DNA from: Pachyseris speciosa
Taxonomy: Eukaryota > Cnidaria > Anthozoa > Scleractinia > Pachyseridae
Reading direction: 5' to 3'
Assembly (NCBI GenBank): GCA_016490735.1
Contig: JAEMWC010001429.1
Coordinates: 1-64,000 of the forward strand
DNA: 64,000 bases
Part shown: piece by piece, positions 22,732 through 33,425 of the stretch
Position numbering within the stretch: position 1 is the stretch's first letter
Layout: the number at the start of each line of letters is the position of its first letter
Translations under genes and position numbers: made by a program
The notes under the pieces: generated by a model
The model's database searches: none
Told to the model about the DNA's origin: nothing
What the model saw: only the letters and a program-made list of their open reading frames with translations

Positions 22732-23137
22732 ATGTCATCCACGTACGGACGTAAAAAGGAAGCCGCAGCGATGGCTGCATGTTCTGTGCATGTCGATGGG
22801 GAAATCTCGAAAAGGCAACAGTAAAAGATTTCCAGTGTCAGGTTGCGAATCGAAATCTCAAAGATGCGGAGACACAAACTGAAATTAGTATTGGGCTATC
22901 ATCACCTGCAAACTTCAAAGAAAACTCGGTGTCCGCGGCCTTTTTGACCGCTCCGAAACTCTCTGACGTCTCTTGCGATAAAACTGTGCGATCCCGGCTG
23001 TGAACCTGTCCGGGTGTCCGTGAACTGTCCTTCCGAACCTGAGAAACTCCTTTGTCTAGGTATAACACAAATAATGGAAGCTATCGAGGCCACTAAATTG
23101 CAACCACTCTCCCAAGACAGCATGGAGCAGCAGACGG
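22732..23137 (+). pseudogene. Decayed coding sequence of unknown function
   Basis: Three consecutive frames read plausible protein: MSSTYGRKKEAAAMAACS from 22732, then KATVKDFQCQVANRNLKD and AETQTEISIGLSSP, then CDPGCEPVRVSVNCPSEPEK up to 23137, where CAGACG|gtgagc could be a donor site. Two frameshifts are needed to link them. I do not recognise the protein. Its upstream flank (22455-22500, GGGCCCATTGAAGTATC) resembles the complement of 34575-34630, so it may belong to a transposon family. Confidence 0.4.
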
Positions 23138-23911
23138 TGAGCAAGGAGGCTTGTAAATTATCGTTGAAAGCAGCTCTATCACAATAATTTCATTCTAATT
23201 ACATCAAAAATGCTAACCACTCGATAGAAAACCTGATTCATAATGGTGAGCTCAAAACTTGTGATGGACAACTTCTCCAGTTCAACATTAGCTTCGCTTG
23301 AGAACCTAGTTAACAGTAATTAAAGTAATCTGCAACACTGTGACTGTGAAAAAGAAACTGAATTCGAATTTTTCTTCGGTAAAACAAAACACAGTTGAAG
23401 AGTTTGAGTTCGAGTTCAAGTTCGAGTGTAGTCGATGTGCCTGGCCAACAATAGTCTAGTGGCTTAGCGGAATGATCGTGACAGACTGGACAAAAGAGCC
23501 AAAATTTTTACACATGTAGCTTAGCACTTATCTAGTTAATCAATTCTAGGATGGTTGCCCAATCCAATAGCCTATCGTTCTCATTTTATTAAGCAATCAA
23601 ATATCTCACGTAATAGCTATGATGGGGTACCTGTGGTGTAAATTAAAAAACAACAACAACAAAAAAACAGAATTTTACTATTAATGTCAAAAAATAGTAA
23701 ATAACCCTTTTAATCTACAGAATTTCAAATATTCAAAAGGAACATTAGTTATTGCGTTCTAGAAAGGAGACCGCAAACCTAATTTCGTGTTGGTTTTGTT
23801 GTGCTTGGTGTTCCTATGCACGATAATACTGTAAGGGTAATACCGTAAGGACTCAAAAATTTTTTTTCAGCGCTGAATAGACGGAAGGGGTCGAGAATTT
23901 ATCGGAGGAAG

Positions 23912-24235
23912 TCGAAACTTCTAGTCTTCTCGGATAAGGACGATAAACCGTAGGTCCCGTCTCACAACACTTGTTCCTAATAATCTGTGGGACGTTAAAG
24001 AACCCACACACTGTTCGAAAAGAGTAGAGGACGTAGTTCGCGGTGTGGTGGTCTACCTTTGATCTGTCTTGACATTCATGTGTGGGTGGGTGAGATCAAA
24101 TATGGACTGATAGCGGCTGCCAGAGGCACCTTTACAGGCTGACGTCCGATCTCACCCTAGAGAAGAATTGTAAACCGCCATGAAACTATGTGATATGTGC
24201 GGTATTTAAATCTATTACCATTACCATTAACTTAA
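23912..24235 (+). mobile_element. SINE-like element related to the intron-2 SINE
   Basis: It contains CTAGTCTTCTCGGATAAGGA, GGTCCCGTCTCACAACAC, GTGGGACGTTAAAGAACCCA and CACACTGTTCGAAAAGAG. It ends with a (CATTAC)-type tail near 24225-24235. No intact A or B box remains at the 5' end. Confidence 0.65.
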
Positions 24236-24771
24236 AGTCGGAACGGTTGGATAGGCGTGTTTTCCGCTGGCGTTATTTTCGCATTGAAAGATGGGTCGTG
24301 CAGATTCTCACGTTACCCTTACTTGAGTTCCTTGTATTACACTACGGCAACCAGTTGCCGTTTTCATCCCGAGAAAGACTTGTTTTCAATTTCGCTCGCT
24401 TTTCTTTGCTGTTAATTTTTTTAGCTACCAAATACACTGTACTTTCGATTTTTCTCACAACCGTAACAGCGCCAGGTAAACATGGAATATGCAAATATAA
24501 TATGCCGCTTTTCGGCTTACAACTGGCTTTCGACGATGTGAAAAGTACGGTGCTCCAAAGCTACTTTTTTGTTTTGCGTAGAACAAGCGCTGTTAACATT
24601 GTAGCAAAAAGGTAAACAATGTTTTATTCCACGCAGGCAAAGAAACTGAAACGTTGCTTGAAATATCAAAGTTCGCCGAATGGTGATCTAATGAAACATG
24701 ATCGCTCTGTTTGCCTAGCACGTGACATAAAAATGTTTTCTATCGCTTTCCGTGAACGTTCCGTTGGTTAA

Positions 24772-25300
24772 GGCCCTGTTTTCAAGCAGGGAGGGTAACC
24801 CTAGTGCTAGGGTTACCCTAGCAGGAGGGTCAAAGATAGCCCGGGTTTACAAGCAAAATTTCACAGGTATAGTTACCCTGGCACCCAGGACAACAGAATC
24901 GCAAACAAAATGGTCGACAAGAAAAGAGTTGTGCTAAGTACTTCGATTCTCCTTTCGTGTTGTCTGTTATTGCTCCTCTCGAGTGTCATGGGATGCTGTT
25001 ATGTTACCTTTTTATTTCTAGACAACGACAACAAGTTACTGAATACAATACTTCACTCGCGCGAATGACTTGAATGCAACATGTGAAACGGGAGGGTGAT
25101 TCGACGAAGAAGATTACGAAGAAAACTTAGTCGTACAGATCATCGGTGGAAGTAGTTCTTCGAGGGAAGGATGCTTACCTAACTTGCACTTAAATTGTTT
25201 AGCTGCCTTGTAAACACGTTGATAAAAAAACGAAGAAATGTGGGAGCGCTAGGGTATAACCCTCCTGCTAGGGTTACCCTACCTGTTTGTAAACAGGGCC
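24772..25300. mobile_element. PIF/Harbinger-like MITE with TAA target duplication
   Basis: The inverted ends read GGCCCTGTTT...AGGGTAACCCTAGCAGGAGGGT. TAA flanks both ends (24769-24771 and 25301-25303), matching the three-base TWA duplication of PIF/Harbinger elements. The left end has an extra internal GGGTAACCCTAG copy. The centre carries no recognised coding sequence. Confidence 0.75.
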
Positions 25301-25555
25301 TAAATCAAGACCTCTGTAAACGTAATCGTCAAGAATACAGCTTCAATATGGTTCAGAAATTGAAAACGTATGGCTAGTAAGTGAGTTTTCACCCTTAACT
25401 GCGCTAAAATTGCGTAGTTATTTGATTTGCAACGGTTTTTCCTTTGCGTGCTGAACTATTTTCTCTCACTCACCATTTTGCTTAAAAACTTCTTACCGGG
25501 TCTGGTTACTGTGCCCCTCACGGGAATGACAGATCTTCTGAGCTGACTAACTGAT

Positions 25556-26520
25556 TTTGAATTTGATTGATTGATTTTATACTATCAATTTATGCCGTTT
25601 TAACACATACTTTAAGTGAGCAAACTGAATTATAATTGTACAGAGCAATAATAACAATAAACTATTAAATATAATAAAAATATTAATATTTAACAATTAA
25701 AAGAAGAACATGAACAACTCGCATATAGCGTAAGCTAGTCGAGGCGAGTTGTACAGGAAAAAAAATCAATTTGTAAGCTTCAAATAACAGACTATGAACA
25801 ATGACAGGAATAAACTATGAATAAATACAATCATTAGCATCCGAAAATAAATATGGTTACACAATTGATTAGTAATAGGTAGCTTAATAAACTAAACAAA
25901 CTAAACAGGCGAAGACATTAACAATGAATGGTTACAAAAGGTTATGTAAAATATAAATTAATTTTGGATAGCAAATTAGGTGCCTCAATATAATCCTCCT
26001 CGCCTTCTAAAGCTGCGAATAAAGCTTTGCGAATTGATTTCTTGAACGCCAGTTTTGGTAGATTACATATTTGCGATGGGAGACAATTCCACGCTTTCGC
26101 GCCAAAGCATAAAAAAGAGTCCCGCTGTTGATTTAGACGTGAAAATTTGATATGATATTTGCCACAAGATGAAGCCCTCGTGTTATATGAATGAACCGAG
26201 CTGGTCTTGACAAATTTTTCAGAGATAGCTTTTGGAGCAGAGTTATTTGAAACATCATACATAGAGTGTAAGATAGCTTCAAAGTAAAGCAGATGAATGG
26301 GTAATATTTTTGAAGAAATAAAAAAAGGAATAGCCTGAGTTCTTGGATTTAGAAAATGCATCATACGTAGTGCACGTTTTTGAAGCAACAATAATTTATT
26401 AAGATGGGCTTTTGCGGCTTGGCAAAATGTCAAGTAGGGAAGCATGAGGGACTGATATATTCTTCTCAAAGTACAGAAAGGAGCAAATTACTGTTAGCAT
26501 TTAGTGCTGAAAATATACAA
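25556..26520 (-). mobile_element. CR1-type LINE 3' end, 5'-truncated
   Basis: The minus strand (26469-25942) encodes 175 residues of the LINE C-terminal region, including KLLLLQKRALRMMHF, IHLLYFEAILHSMYDV, YNTRASSCGKYHIKFSRLN and AFKKSIRKALFAALE. The 3' untranslated part runs to a (TGAT)-like tail near 25560. It is cut at its 5' end beside a 22-base C run. The open C-terminal frame suggests moderate age. Confidence 0.8.
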
Positions 26521-26542
26521 CCCCCCCCCCCCCCCCCCCCCC
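26521..26542. repeat. (C)22 homopolymer
   Basis: Twenty-two consecutive C residues interrupt an open frame that is not a gene. Length may be unreliable in sequencing. Confidence 0.95.
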
Positions 26543-27353
26543 ACCTTGAGCCGTTTTCTCTTCCCATATTTGGAACACAGCAGTCAAGTCTTTAGTTCGG
26601 AATAAATAGTTGATACAGGTTGTTGTTAGATAATTATGTCTCGTGTTTTTGTCCATCCCCCCCACCACCACACACACGGATTCTGTTTTCCCAATTTTTA
26701 CACCGTTTCAAATATCAGTTTTTGGAATGTTTGTCCGATTACTTGTAAATTAACTGCTATGAGAAATTTCTAACGTACAAAGTTTCTGGCAGTTGAAATG
26801 CTGGGATAGCTACTAATTTATGATTTGTGTATGGAACTACAAAAAAGTTCTATGACTTACCTTAAATATTACATGAAATTTCTGCGACATGTTTATTTCG
26901 CGATTTCACGAGGAGCGTATTTCGCGACACTTAAATTTCGAAATTTTGCGGAAATTTTCCGATTTTGAATCACTTTAATTTCGCGTTTTTGGGTAAGACT
27001 TAATTTATAACTTGTCCTTGAATCAAATAAAACTACTTCATTTTATGAACAACCGTAAAAGCCACTGAGAGGTTCAAGCAAACTGTGGAACAGCACGACA
27101 AGGAGCCAGTAAATGGACGGTTTGAGGACTGTTCAAAAGAAATGCTGCCTGCAGCAGCGGAAGAAAATAATAGTGATGAGGAGGATCAAGACGTTGCCTC
27201 AGAATAGTTAAAAATATGATTTTCTGAAGGTTTCATTGCTAATAAACTCGTTCTTTCTTGATTATTGACATAATGTGAGTCACCTTAGTTATTTTCGCGT
27301 CATGTTATCTTCGTGACACTTATTGTTCGCGTCACTTTAATTTTGCAAATCTT
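26543..27353. other. Spacer without recognised gene
   Basis: The stretch is AT-rich with phrases such as TTTCGCG repeated in 26890-26990 and 27290-27340, but I could not define an element. No coding region is supported. Confidence 0.4.
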
Positions 27354-27677
27354 TTAAAATCTAGCCTGCAGTGCAGGCGTATTTCGGGCGCGCGAGTGCA
27401 CAGTTTCGTATTAGGGCGCCATCTTGGATTTGGTAACTGTAGAGGGTTGGGGCGAGGAAAAATTTGCCGAGGGAGTAGGCGCGAGGTGGAAAAAACGGGC
27501 GTGGGGGGAGGGGGAGGGAAGGCGAAAAATACGCCTGCCCGCAGTGTTTGTTCGCTTGCAGAACCCGTACACCAGATAGACGGGGTCTCTGATTGGTGCG
27601 GTAGATTGCAAATTGATCGATAGCTGTCAATCTAAGATAGTTTTTCTTCCGGCTGTTCCTTCTGATTTGCAGAGATA

Positions 27678-28259
27678 ATGGCGGACTCGCTAAGCTTTGA
27701 TGCTACACTCGAAGAAGCGCTTTTATTTCTCTCTTAGCTAGGTATGTAGCGTGAATTACGACCTGAGCAAAAGGAAGCCATTTCGACCCTTGTTCATGGA
27801 AGCGATTTATTAGCAGTTCTTCCGACGGGCTTTGGGAAAAGCCTCATCTTTCAGTTGTTGATTCGTGTGAAACAAATATCATCGTCGAAAGCTGCGTGTG
27901 TGATTGTTGTCTGTCCGCTCAAAAGCATCGTACAAGATCAGTTAACGGAAGCATCTTCAATGGGTTTGACGGCGACATCACTAGCTAGTGCTAGATTAGA
28001 AGATGTTGAGAATGGTAAATACCAGATAATCTTTGCGTCCGCAGAGGAAATATTAGCTAAGCCTTTTCTCTCTTCCCTGAAAAAGAGCAGTTCACCATTG
28101 CACCAAAACCTTGCTGCAATAATTGTCGACGAGTCACACACTGAGGAAACGTGGACCGGACAAAGGTTTGATTTTTCTCTTACGTTTCACGTAAAATGGG
28201 GATGGAAGGCCTACACGTCTCCTACTCACATGTTTGTTACTTCTATCTCGGTCTTTTGA
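27678..28259 (+). pseudogene. RecQ-like helicase, first exon, with two in-frame stops
   Basis: From ATG at 27678 the frame reads MADSLSFDATLEEALLFLS, stop (27735), LGM, stop (27747), then RELRPEQKEAI (RecQ motif 0), AVLPTGFGKSLIFQ (Walker A), CPLKSIVQDQL (motif Ia), FASAEEIL and IIVDESHTEETW (motif II; DESH in place of the usual DEAH/DExH). A likely donor follows GGACAAAG near 28166, and the frame then runs on into intron-like sequence to 28259. Later helicase motifs are absent. It is transposon cargo, not a cellular RecQ gene. Confidence 0.75.
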
Positions 28260-28570
28260 CCCATTAAGCTTCTTGTATGTTTTCAGCGGGTTAACATGAT
28301 GATTTAGAGGATTTTCTTGTTAGCGACTAAATGAAGCCATGTGCTTAAATGTCGCATACTTGATCTCAAAGGTCACTTCTGGGTTACAAGTTTCAACGCC
28401 TGTTTGTTTGAACCCTTGTTGTTTCTGTTTAGCGACTGTGGTTTTTACGCCCTTTGAGGCATTTTTATCTATGTTTCGTTGGTTTCGTAGAGTTGTGGAG
28501 ATGTCTAATTTAGCGCACATGATTTCCGCGTAAAACGCAGTGTAAGTGCTTTCAATGTAGTGCGCGTTGT

Positions 28571-29002
28571 CTAGTTTCCTCCTGAACAATGTTTATCAAG
28601 TGCTGCTATGTAATTTCTCACACGCAGCAGGACGGGGTCTTCCTGAACTAAATCAATCACGTAAACAACGTTTCCCACACGACTACAAACTTCTGCTAAC
28701 ATAACTCCAAGGCTGTCCTTCCTCTGCGAGGGTTTAAAAAGATTTTCCGACGATGAGTACACTTGTTTGCCGGGAATGTTTCCAAATTTCACTTTAAAAG
28801 AGCTTTTGCAAATCCTACAGCTGTCGCTAGGACGTCTTTCTGACATAATTTCACTCGCATACTCGCTCGCTCGATTCCTGTTTTTCACAGACTTGACAAA
28901 TACACGTGTGTCGATGTTTTTGTCGGAAGTAAATTTTTGGCTTCCGGTAGAACAGAAATAGATTTTCATTGGCTGCTTACACATTTCCGGAAAGGCGATC
29001 AA
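28571..29002 (-). pseudogene. Cysteine-rich protein, first exon, in the RecQ-bearing transposon
   Basis: The 143-codon minus-strand frame has a CRICKSSFKVKFGN motif (a C-x2-C pair), SSENLFKPSQRKDSLGVML and AEVCSRVGNVVYVIDLVQED. This looks like the N-terminal zinc-finger exon of a transposon-encoded protein. I cannot assign it to a named family. It points toward the RecQ exon and is truncated by the internal deletion. Confidence 0.5.
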
Positions 29003-29205
29003 GCGCTACTAATTAGGGGGCGTTCAACAATTTCACAGGCTTTGCGGGCAGGCGTTATTTCACGTGCCCCACCCCTTCGCCCTTCGCCACTTCGCCTTCT
29101 GTCCCAACCCTCTACCGGTCAAGCAACAATCCAAGATGGCGACATCGAAAACCTCGTCTGTCTTTTTGTTCCAAAATAACGCCTGCACTGCAGGCTATTA
29201 AAATC

Positions 29206-30195
29206 GCAACATTCGTGAAATTAACGTGTCACGAAAACTTTATGTTATAAAGTACCTGTCCAATGTCTAGCTACTCACAATAACATATATTTGTTATTAT
29301 GATGAAATACAGATCGTACCATTTGATTTAGTATACAACTGATAAGCTTGGTTGGCCTGTCCTGGAAACACCCCTCAAAAGTGTAGCGTGGTAACCACCC
29401 ACATTTATGTAATATGCATTCATACAGCAATGAGCATAATTTGGATGACCTTCGAAATAAAATCTTCACAGAAATCCTAATGTTCATTATATAATCTTTT
29501 AATTGCCTAACAAACTTTGTAAAGGGCTTATAATATATATAAAAGTAACAATTGCTTGGTAACCAGGCAATTTTGAAACATTTTATGAAAGGAAAATAAG
29601 CAATTATCATTCAGAGAAATCCTTGCATTAATTTTGAGCCATTTCACACTTCAAAACTGTCAAAAATACTATTCTGCGACAAAAGCCTGGTTACCAAGCA
29701 CAGCAGTGTGAAGATGAAAAGTATTTCCCAGTTTATACGTTAACGAGAACTTTCTTTCTTGGGCACCCATCCCAGATTTAATACTCATATCCCAAGCAAA
29801 CTGCATACAAAGTTTGGCACTTTTGTCCGCTATGTCACGATCCGTCTTAAATTTTGCGTTAAGCCACTAGACTACAATGCTTAGGCACCAGGTCGCTGAA
29901 AATTCGCTCAACACTTCCGGTGCCGCGAAAAAAGAACTTTTCTCCTCTAGAGATAATTGTAGTTGCTGGATTTTAAAACAATTCGAAAGAACAACATATT
30001 TTCTTGGAATTCAAGTATGGGTTTTGCGACAAAATGAAAAACAAAAAAAAAGATGCTCAAAAGAGTGGTCAAAGAAGCACATTTTCCATTATCATTTTTT
30101 TATTTTTCATCATAAGCCAAAACGCATGCTTAAATTTCTACAAAACGGCTTTTGAATTGTTATTATACAGAAAATGCGGAAAAAAGGTTAAAGCC
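29206..30195. other. Spacer without recognised gene
   Basis: The sequence is AT-rich. Several short open frames exist, but none shows a domain or repeat of coding quality. Confidence 0.4.
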
Positions 30196-30977
30196 TTTTA
30201 TTGAAAAGTTAAAAGACGTTCTCTGGTTAAAAGTTTTAAAAACACTGAGCTTTCGATTGCCAGTCTGCAATCTTTAAAAAGTGAGGTGTAAAAAGCGAAG
30301 GTAAAAATATATATGTAAAAATATATATCTTAGGGTCAACTGCGTTGAGAGTGTCATGGAACTAAGATATCTTTCACCATTGAAACTGAGAACAATGGCC
30401 AAGTTTCCTTTCTAGACACCTTGATAACCAGGAAGAATGGGGCAGTTACTATCGGTGTCTACCGAAAGCCCACACACACTGACAGATACCTGGACTTTAA
30501 CTCTCATCACGAGTTAAAACATAAAATAAGTACCGCCTTTACCCTTCTAAATCGGGCACTCAACCTCCCGAGCACCACTGAAGGAGTAAGGAAAGAGCTG
30601 ATCCACGTTTCCAGTGCGTTAAAATCAAATGGTTACCCATCAGCAACTATATCGAACACTTAAAGAAGAAATCGACCTCTGAAGTCATCCCTTCCCCTGA
30701 AGAGTTAGTGGGAATGTTCTTTAGGTGGACAGATCCACCAGACTCACAAAATGGCTTCGCAGTTTTACCATACATCAAAGGTGTCACTGAACCACTTACA
30801 AGAATTCTCAACAACAACGACATGCGAGCCACCACCAGACCGGTTAAGACGCTGCAACAGGAATTTGCGTCTCCCAAATCAAGACCTCCATCAGATCGGC
30901 AAACGAACGTTGTCTACAGAATCAACAGAGAGTATAAAAGCAAGGGCCGATACAGCGTAGAATGGTTTTAAGTTTTG

Positions 30978-31020
30978 TGTACTATATTTCGGCTGGCCAA
31001 ACCAGCCTTCTTCAGGTACA
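30978..31020 (-). ncRNA. Hammerhead-like ribozyme motif in Penelope-like element 2
   Basis: Read on the minus strand: stem I half UGUAC, CUGAAGA (matches the CUGANGA core), a strong stem II (GGCUGG with CCAGCC), GAAA, a minimal UAUA stem III with a UA cleavage end, then GUACA closing stem I. Hammerheads are known from Penelope-like elements. Stem III is so short that cleavage as a monomer is uncertain. Confidence 0.55.
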
Positions 31021-31186
31021 ATGAGAATTTACATTGGAAGGGGTGTTTATGTAGTTATATACCGGAAACACGTAAAACTAAAATGATTGACAGTGTAAAA
31101 TAAAATACTAGAAAAAAGGTAAACTTATAAGAAAAAATTAACTAATATGTTTCTTCGCGGATGTTAAGACCTTCAGGATCAATTGT

Positions 31187-31432
31187 AGCATTTTCGGAAA
31201 GAAAATAGTTCCCTAGAAAGTTCGTGGAAATTTCATTTCAGCTTGCATTTTCTCAAAGAAAGATTTTGTTCCCTAACATTTTCGGGCAATTAAAATTTCA
31301 GCTAGGGAATCCGAACAGAAGAATTTCTTCTAGCTTATGACAACATCGCTTTAAACAGACTTCAAAAACCATAAGGCACCCCAAAATGCCTTTCTATAGC
31401 TTTTGGTTGATTTTGCTCGTTGGGTGCCCCTG
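31187..31432 (-). mobile_element. One-ended relative of the CAGGGGCACCC MITE
   Basis: The minus strand starts CAGGGGCACCCAACGAG and matches the left 245 bp of the element at 53028-53475, stopping at TTTCCGAAAATGCT. Direct repeats AATTGT (31181-31186 and 31433-31438) flank it, so it inserted into the open frame of Penelope-like element 2 although it lacks the right inverted repeat. Confidence 0.7.
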
Positions 31433-32324
31433 AATTGTTCTGCCTTTTGAAATTAAAAAAGCTTCCCTGGCCTTACGGATTGAGTCTCTGTTAGAAAATA
31501 TTTTCTCAATGGGGATTAATTGCATGTCATTAGCAGTGTGGTTAGGAGAGGAGAGGAAATGTTCCGCGACTGTGGTAGGTTTAGGTTATCTATGGTACGA
31601 CGGTGTTCATTAAATCGGTCTTTTAAACGTCGTTTAGTCTCTCCTATGTATTGTAAATTACAGCGGTTGCATTGAATCATGTAAATGAGGTTTTTAGTGT
31701 CACAGGTCAGGTTGGATTTAATGTGGCGCGTTTCACCTGTAGAAGAGAAAGTATAGTTTGTGAGTCCATTTGAAATTGTAGGGACAAGTAGCGCAATTTT
31801 TACCGCAACGGAAACAACCGGAAGGGAGGTGTAGGTGTGAATTAGTAGAATTAGAAGAAAGTTTAGCTGTGACTAGTAAGTCACGGAGATTAGGGCAACG
31901 TCTGAAGGCAACAACAGGCAAATGCTGAAAAATGTTTTTGCAGCGGTTAGAAGATAGCAGTAAATTGTAATGTTTTTTGATGATGCTAGAGATGTGAGGA
32001 AGTGATGGATTAAAGGTCGTTATGAAAGGTATACGTTTCGGTTTGTTGACGTCTTTGGTTTGTAAAGTGTGTCTGCGGGGGATGTCGGCGGCACGTTGTA
32101 TTTGTTTAGTGATGAGATTGCGAATGTAACCGCGTTTGAGAAGATATGTAGTAAGTTGAGCAGCGCGAGTATTAAACGTTTCGTCGGTAGAACAAATACG
32201 TCGTAAACGGAGTGCTAGACTGAAAGGAATGGCTTTTTTAGTATGCATTGGATGGCAAGAAGAATAGAGTAAGTGTTGGTGCTTGTCTGTAGGTTTAGTA
32301 TAGAGGTCGCGATCGGTACAGATA

Positions 32325-33425
32325 TAGCCTCCCACGCAGTCGTTTTTAGGGGAGTCGTATTTCACCCCCTCCCCACAAACGCCTGCTTCCCCGAAGCCAA
32401 CATTCCTTTCCCGCCGCTTGGCCAATCACATTTTACCTACTAAATTCTGGAAAGTTGACCTTGGTCTCGCGGGAGTTATAGTTCAACATTGCAGAGACAG
32501 AGCTTGAGCGAGCTCTGATTACCGTGTACTCTGCGTTCAGAATTCCTCTTTGAATGCCTATCAACTGACTTCAATTTAAGAATTTGTCAGAGGAAACAGC
32601 GGCATTTTCGTCAATTTGCCCACCAGTTACGATAGCCACTTATTTATCAAGCTTCGCCTTCAATCTTCGATATCCTCGCCGCTACTCCTGGTCCTGTTGT
32701 AGCTGTTGTGGTCACCTCTCGTGAATTTGATGAAGGGCCAAGTCAGTTATTTAAGAAGTATTGGCGTATCGTCGGTTAGTCTGAGTAATTTGGAGGAAGG
32801 GGAGATTTTGCCATCGGTAGACCACAGCGCGCAATGGATCGAGCGAGCGGCGGGCGCGAGGCAGCAAGCTACATAATTTTACCGTCCGCTTCGCGTGAAC
32901 TGAAGAAAAACAGCAGACGAATTGGCACAGTCTATGTCACCGGTGTTTGATAACGTTTCACCGCTTCTCCAGGACTTTTTGGGGTCGTTGTGTGGGCGAA
33001 TTTCATCTGATTTAATGCGGGACCGTGAGAGATTTCGGAGATCAGCTTTGTTGTTGTGCCATGTGTGATAATTTCACGCCGGTTTACTCTACGTTTGATG
33101 GACTGATAAATGCTTTAGATCTGTAACTCGGTCGCGTCTAAATTCTTATTCGCGCTTACAAGTTTTAAAGGTCTCTCGTAACACATCGTATTACTCAAAA
33201 ACAAATCGGCTCCAGCGCTTTGATACGTTTACAAATTCGCGAGAGAAAGAGACACGCATTAGGTTCAATAATTTTACTTGTCAGCGCTTGCCAGTTGCTC
33301 GATCGTGATTGGCTAGGACGCCCACGAGCCAAACAATGGGAAAGGAATGTTGGCTTCGGGGAAGCAGGCGTTAGTGGGGAGGAGGTGAAATACGAGTCCC
33401 CTAAAAACGACTGCGTGGGAGGCTA
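32325..33425. mobile_element. Mutator-like MITE inserted in Penelope-like element 2
   Basis: About 95-bp inverted ends begin TAGCCTCCCACGCAGTCGTT. The 9-bp sequence GTACAGATA occurs exactly on both sides (32316-32324 and 33426-33434). The 1.1-kb interior has no recognised transposase. The Penelope frame is continuous once it is removed. Confidence 0.85.

Larger units (their letters stand above)
27362..29197 (+). mobile_element. DNA transposon carrying RecQ-helicase and zinc-finger exons
   Basis: Inverted ends TAGCCTGCAGTGCAGGCGT and its complement bound an 1836-bp element. An exact 8-bp target duplication, TTAAAATC, flanks it (27354-27361 and 29198-29205). Such length fits hAT- or P-type transposition. 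Two genes face inward: a RecQ-type helicase start on the plus strand and a cysteine-containing protein start on the minus strand. Both are cut off, so this is an internally deleted copy of a larger element. No transposase core is recognised. A possible second end of this family is at 42660-42684. Confidence 0.8.

Noticed and set aside
24190..24615. 141-residue plus-strand ORF
   Set aside because: It starts in the tail of a SINE, has no recognisable domain and shows hydrophobic, low-conservation-like composition. I could not support it as a gene.
24790..24830. Telomere-like repeats (CCCTA/TAGGG phrases)
   Set aside because: They are parts of the inverted terminal repeats of a MITE and not tandem TTAGGG units.
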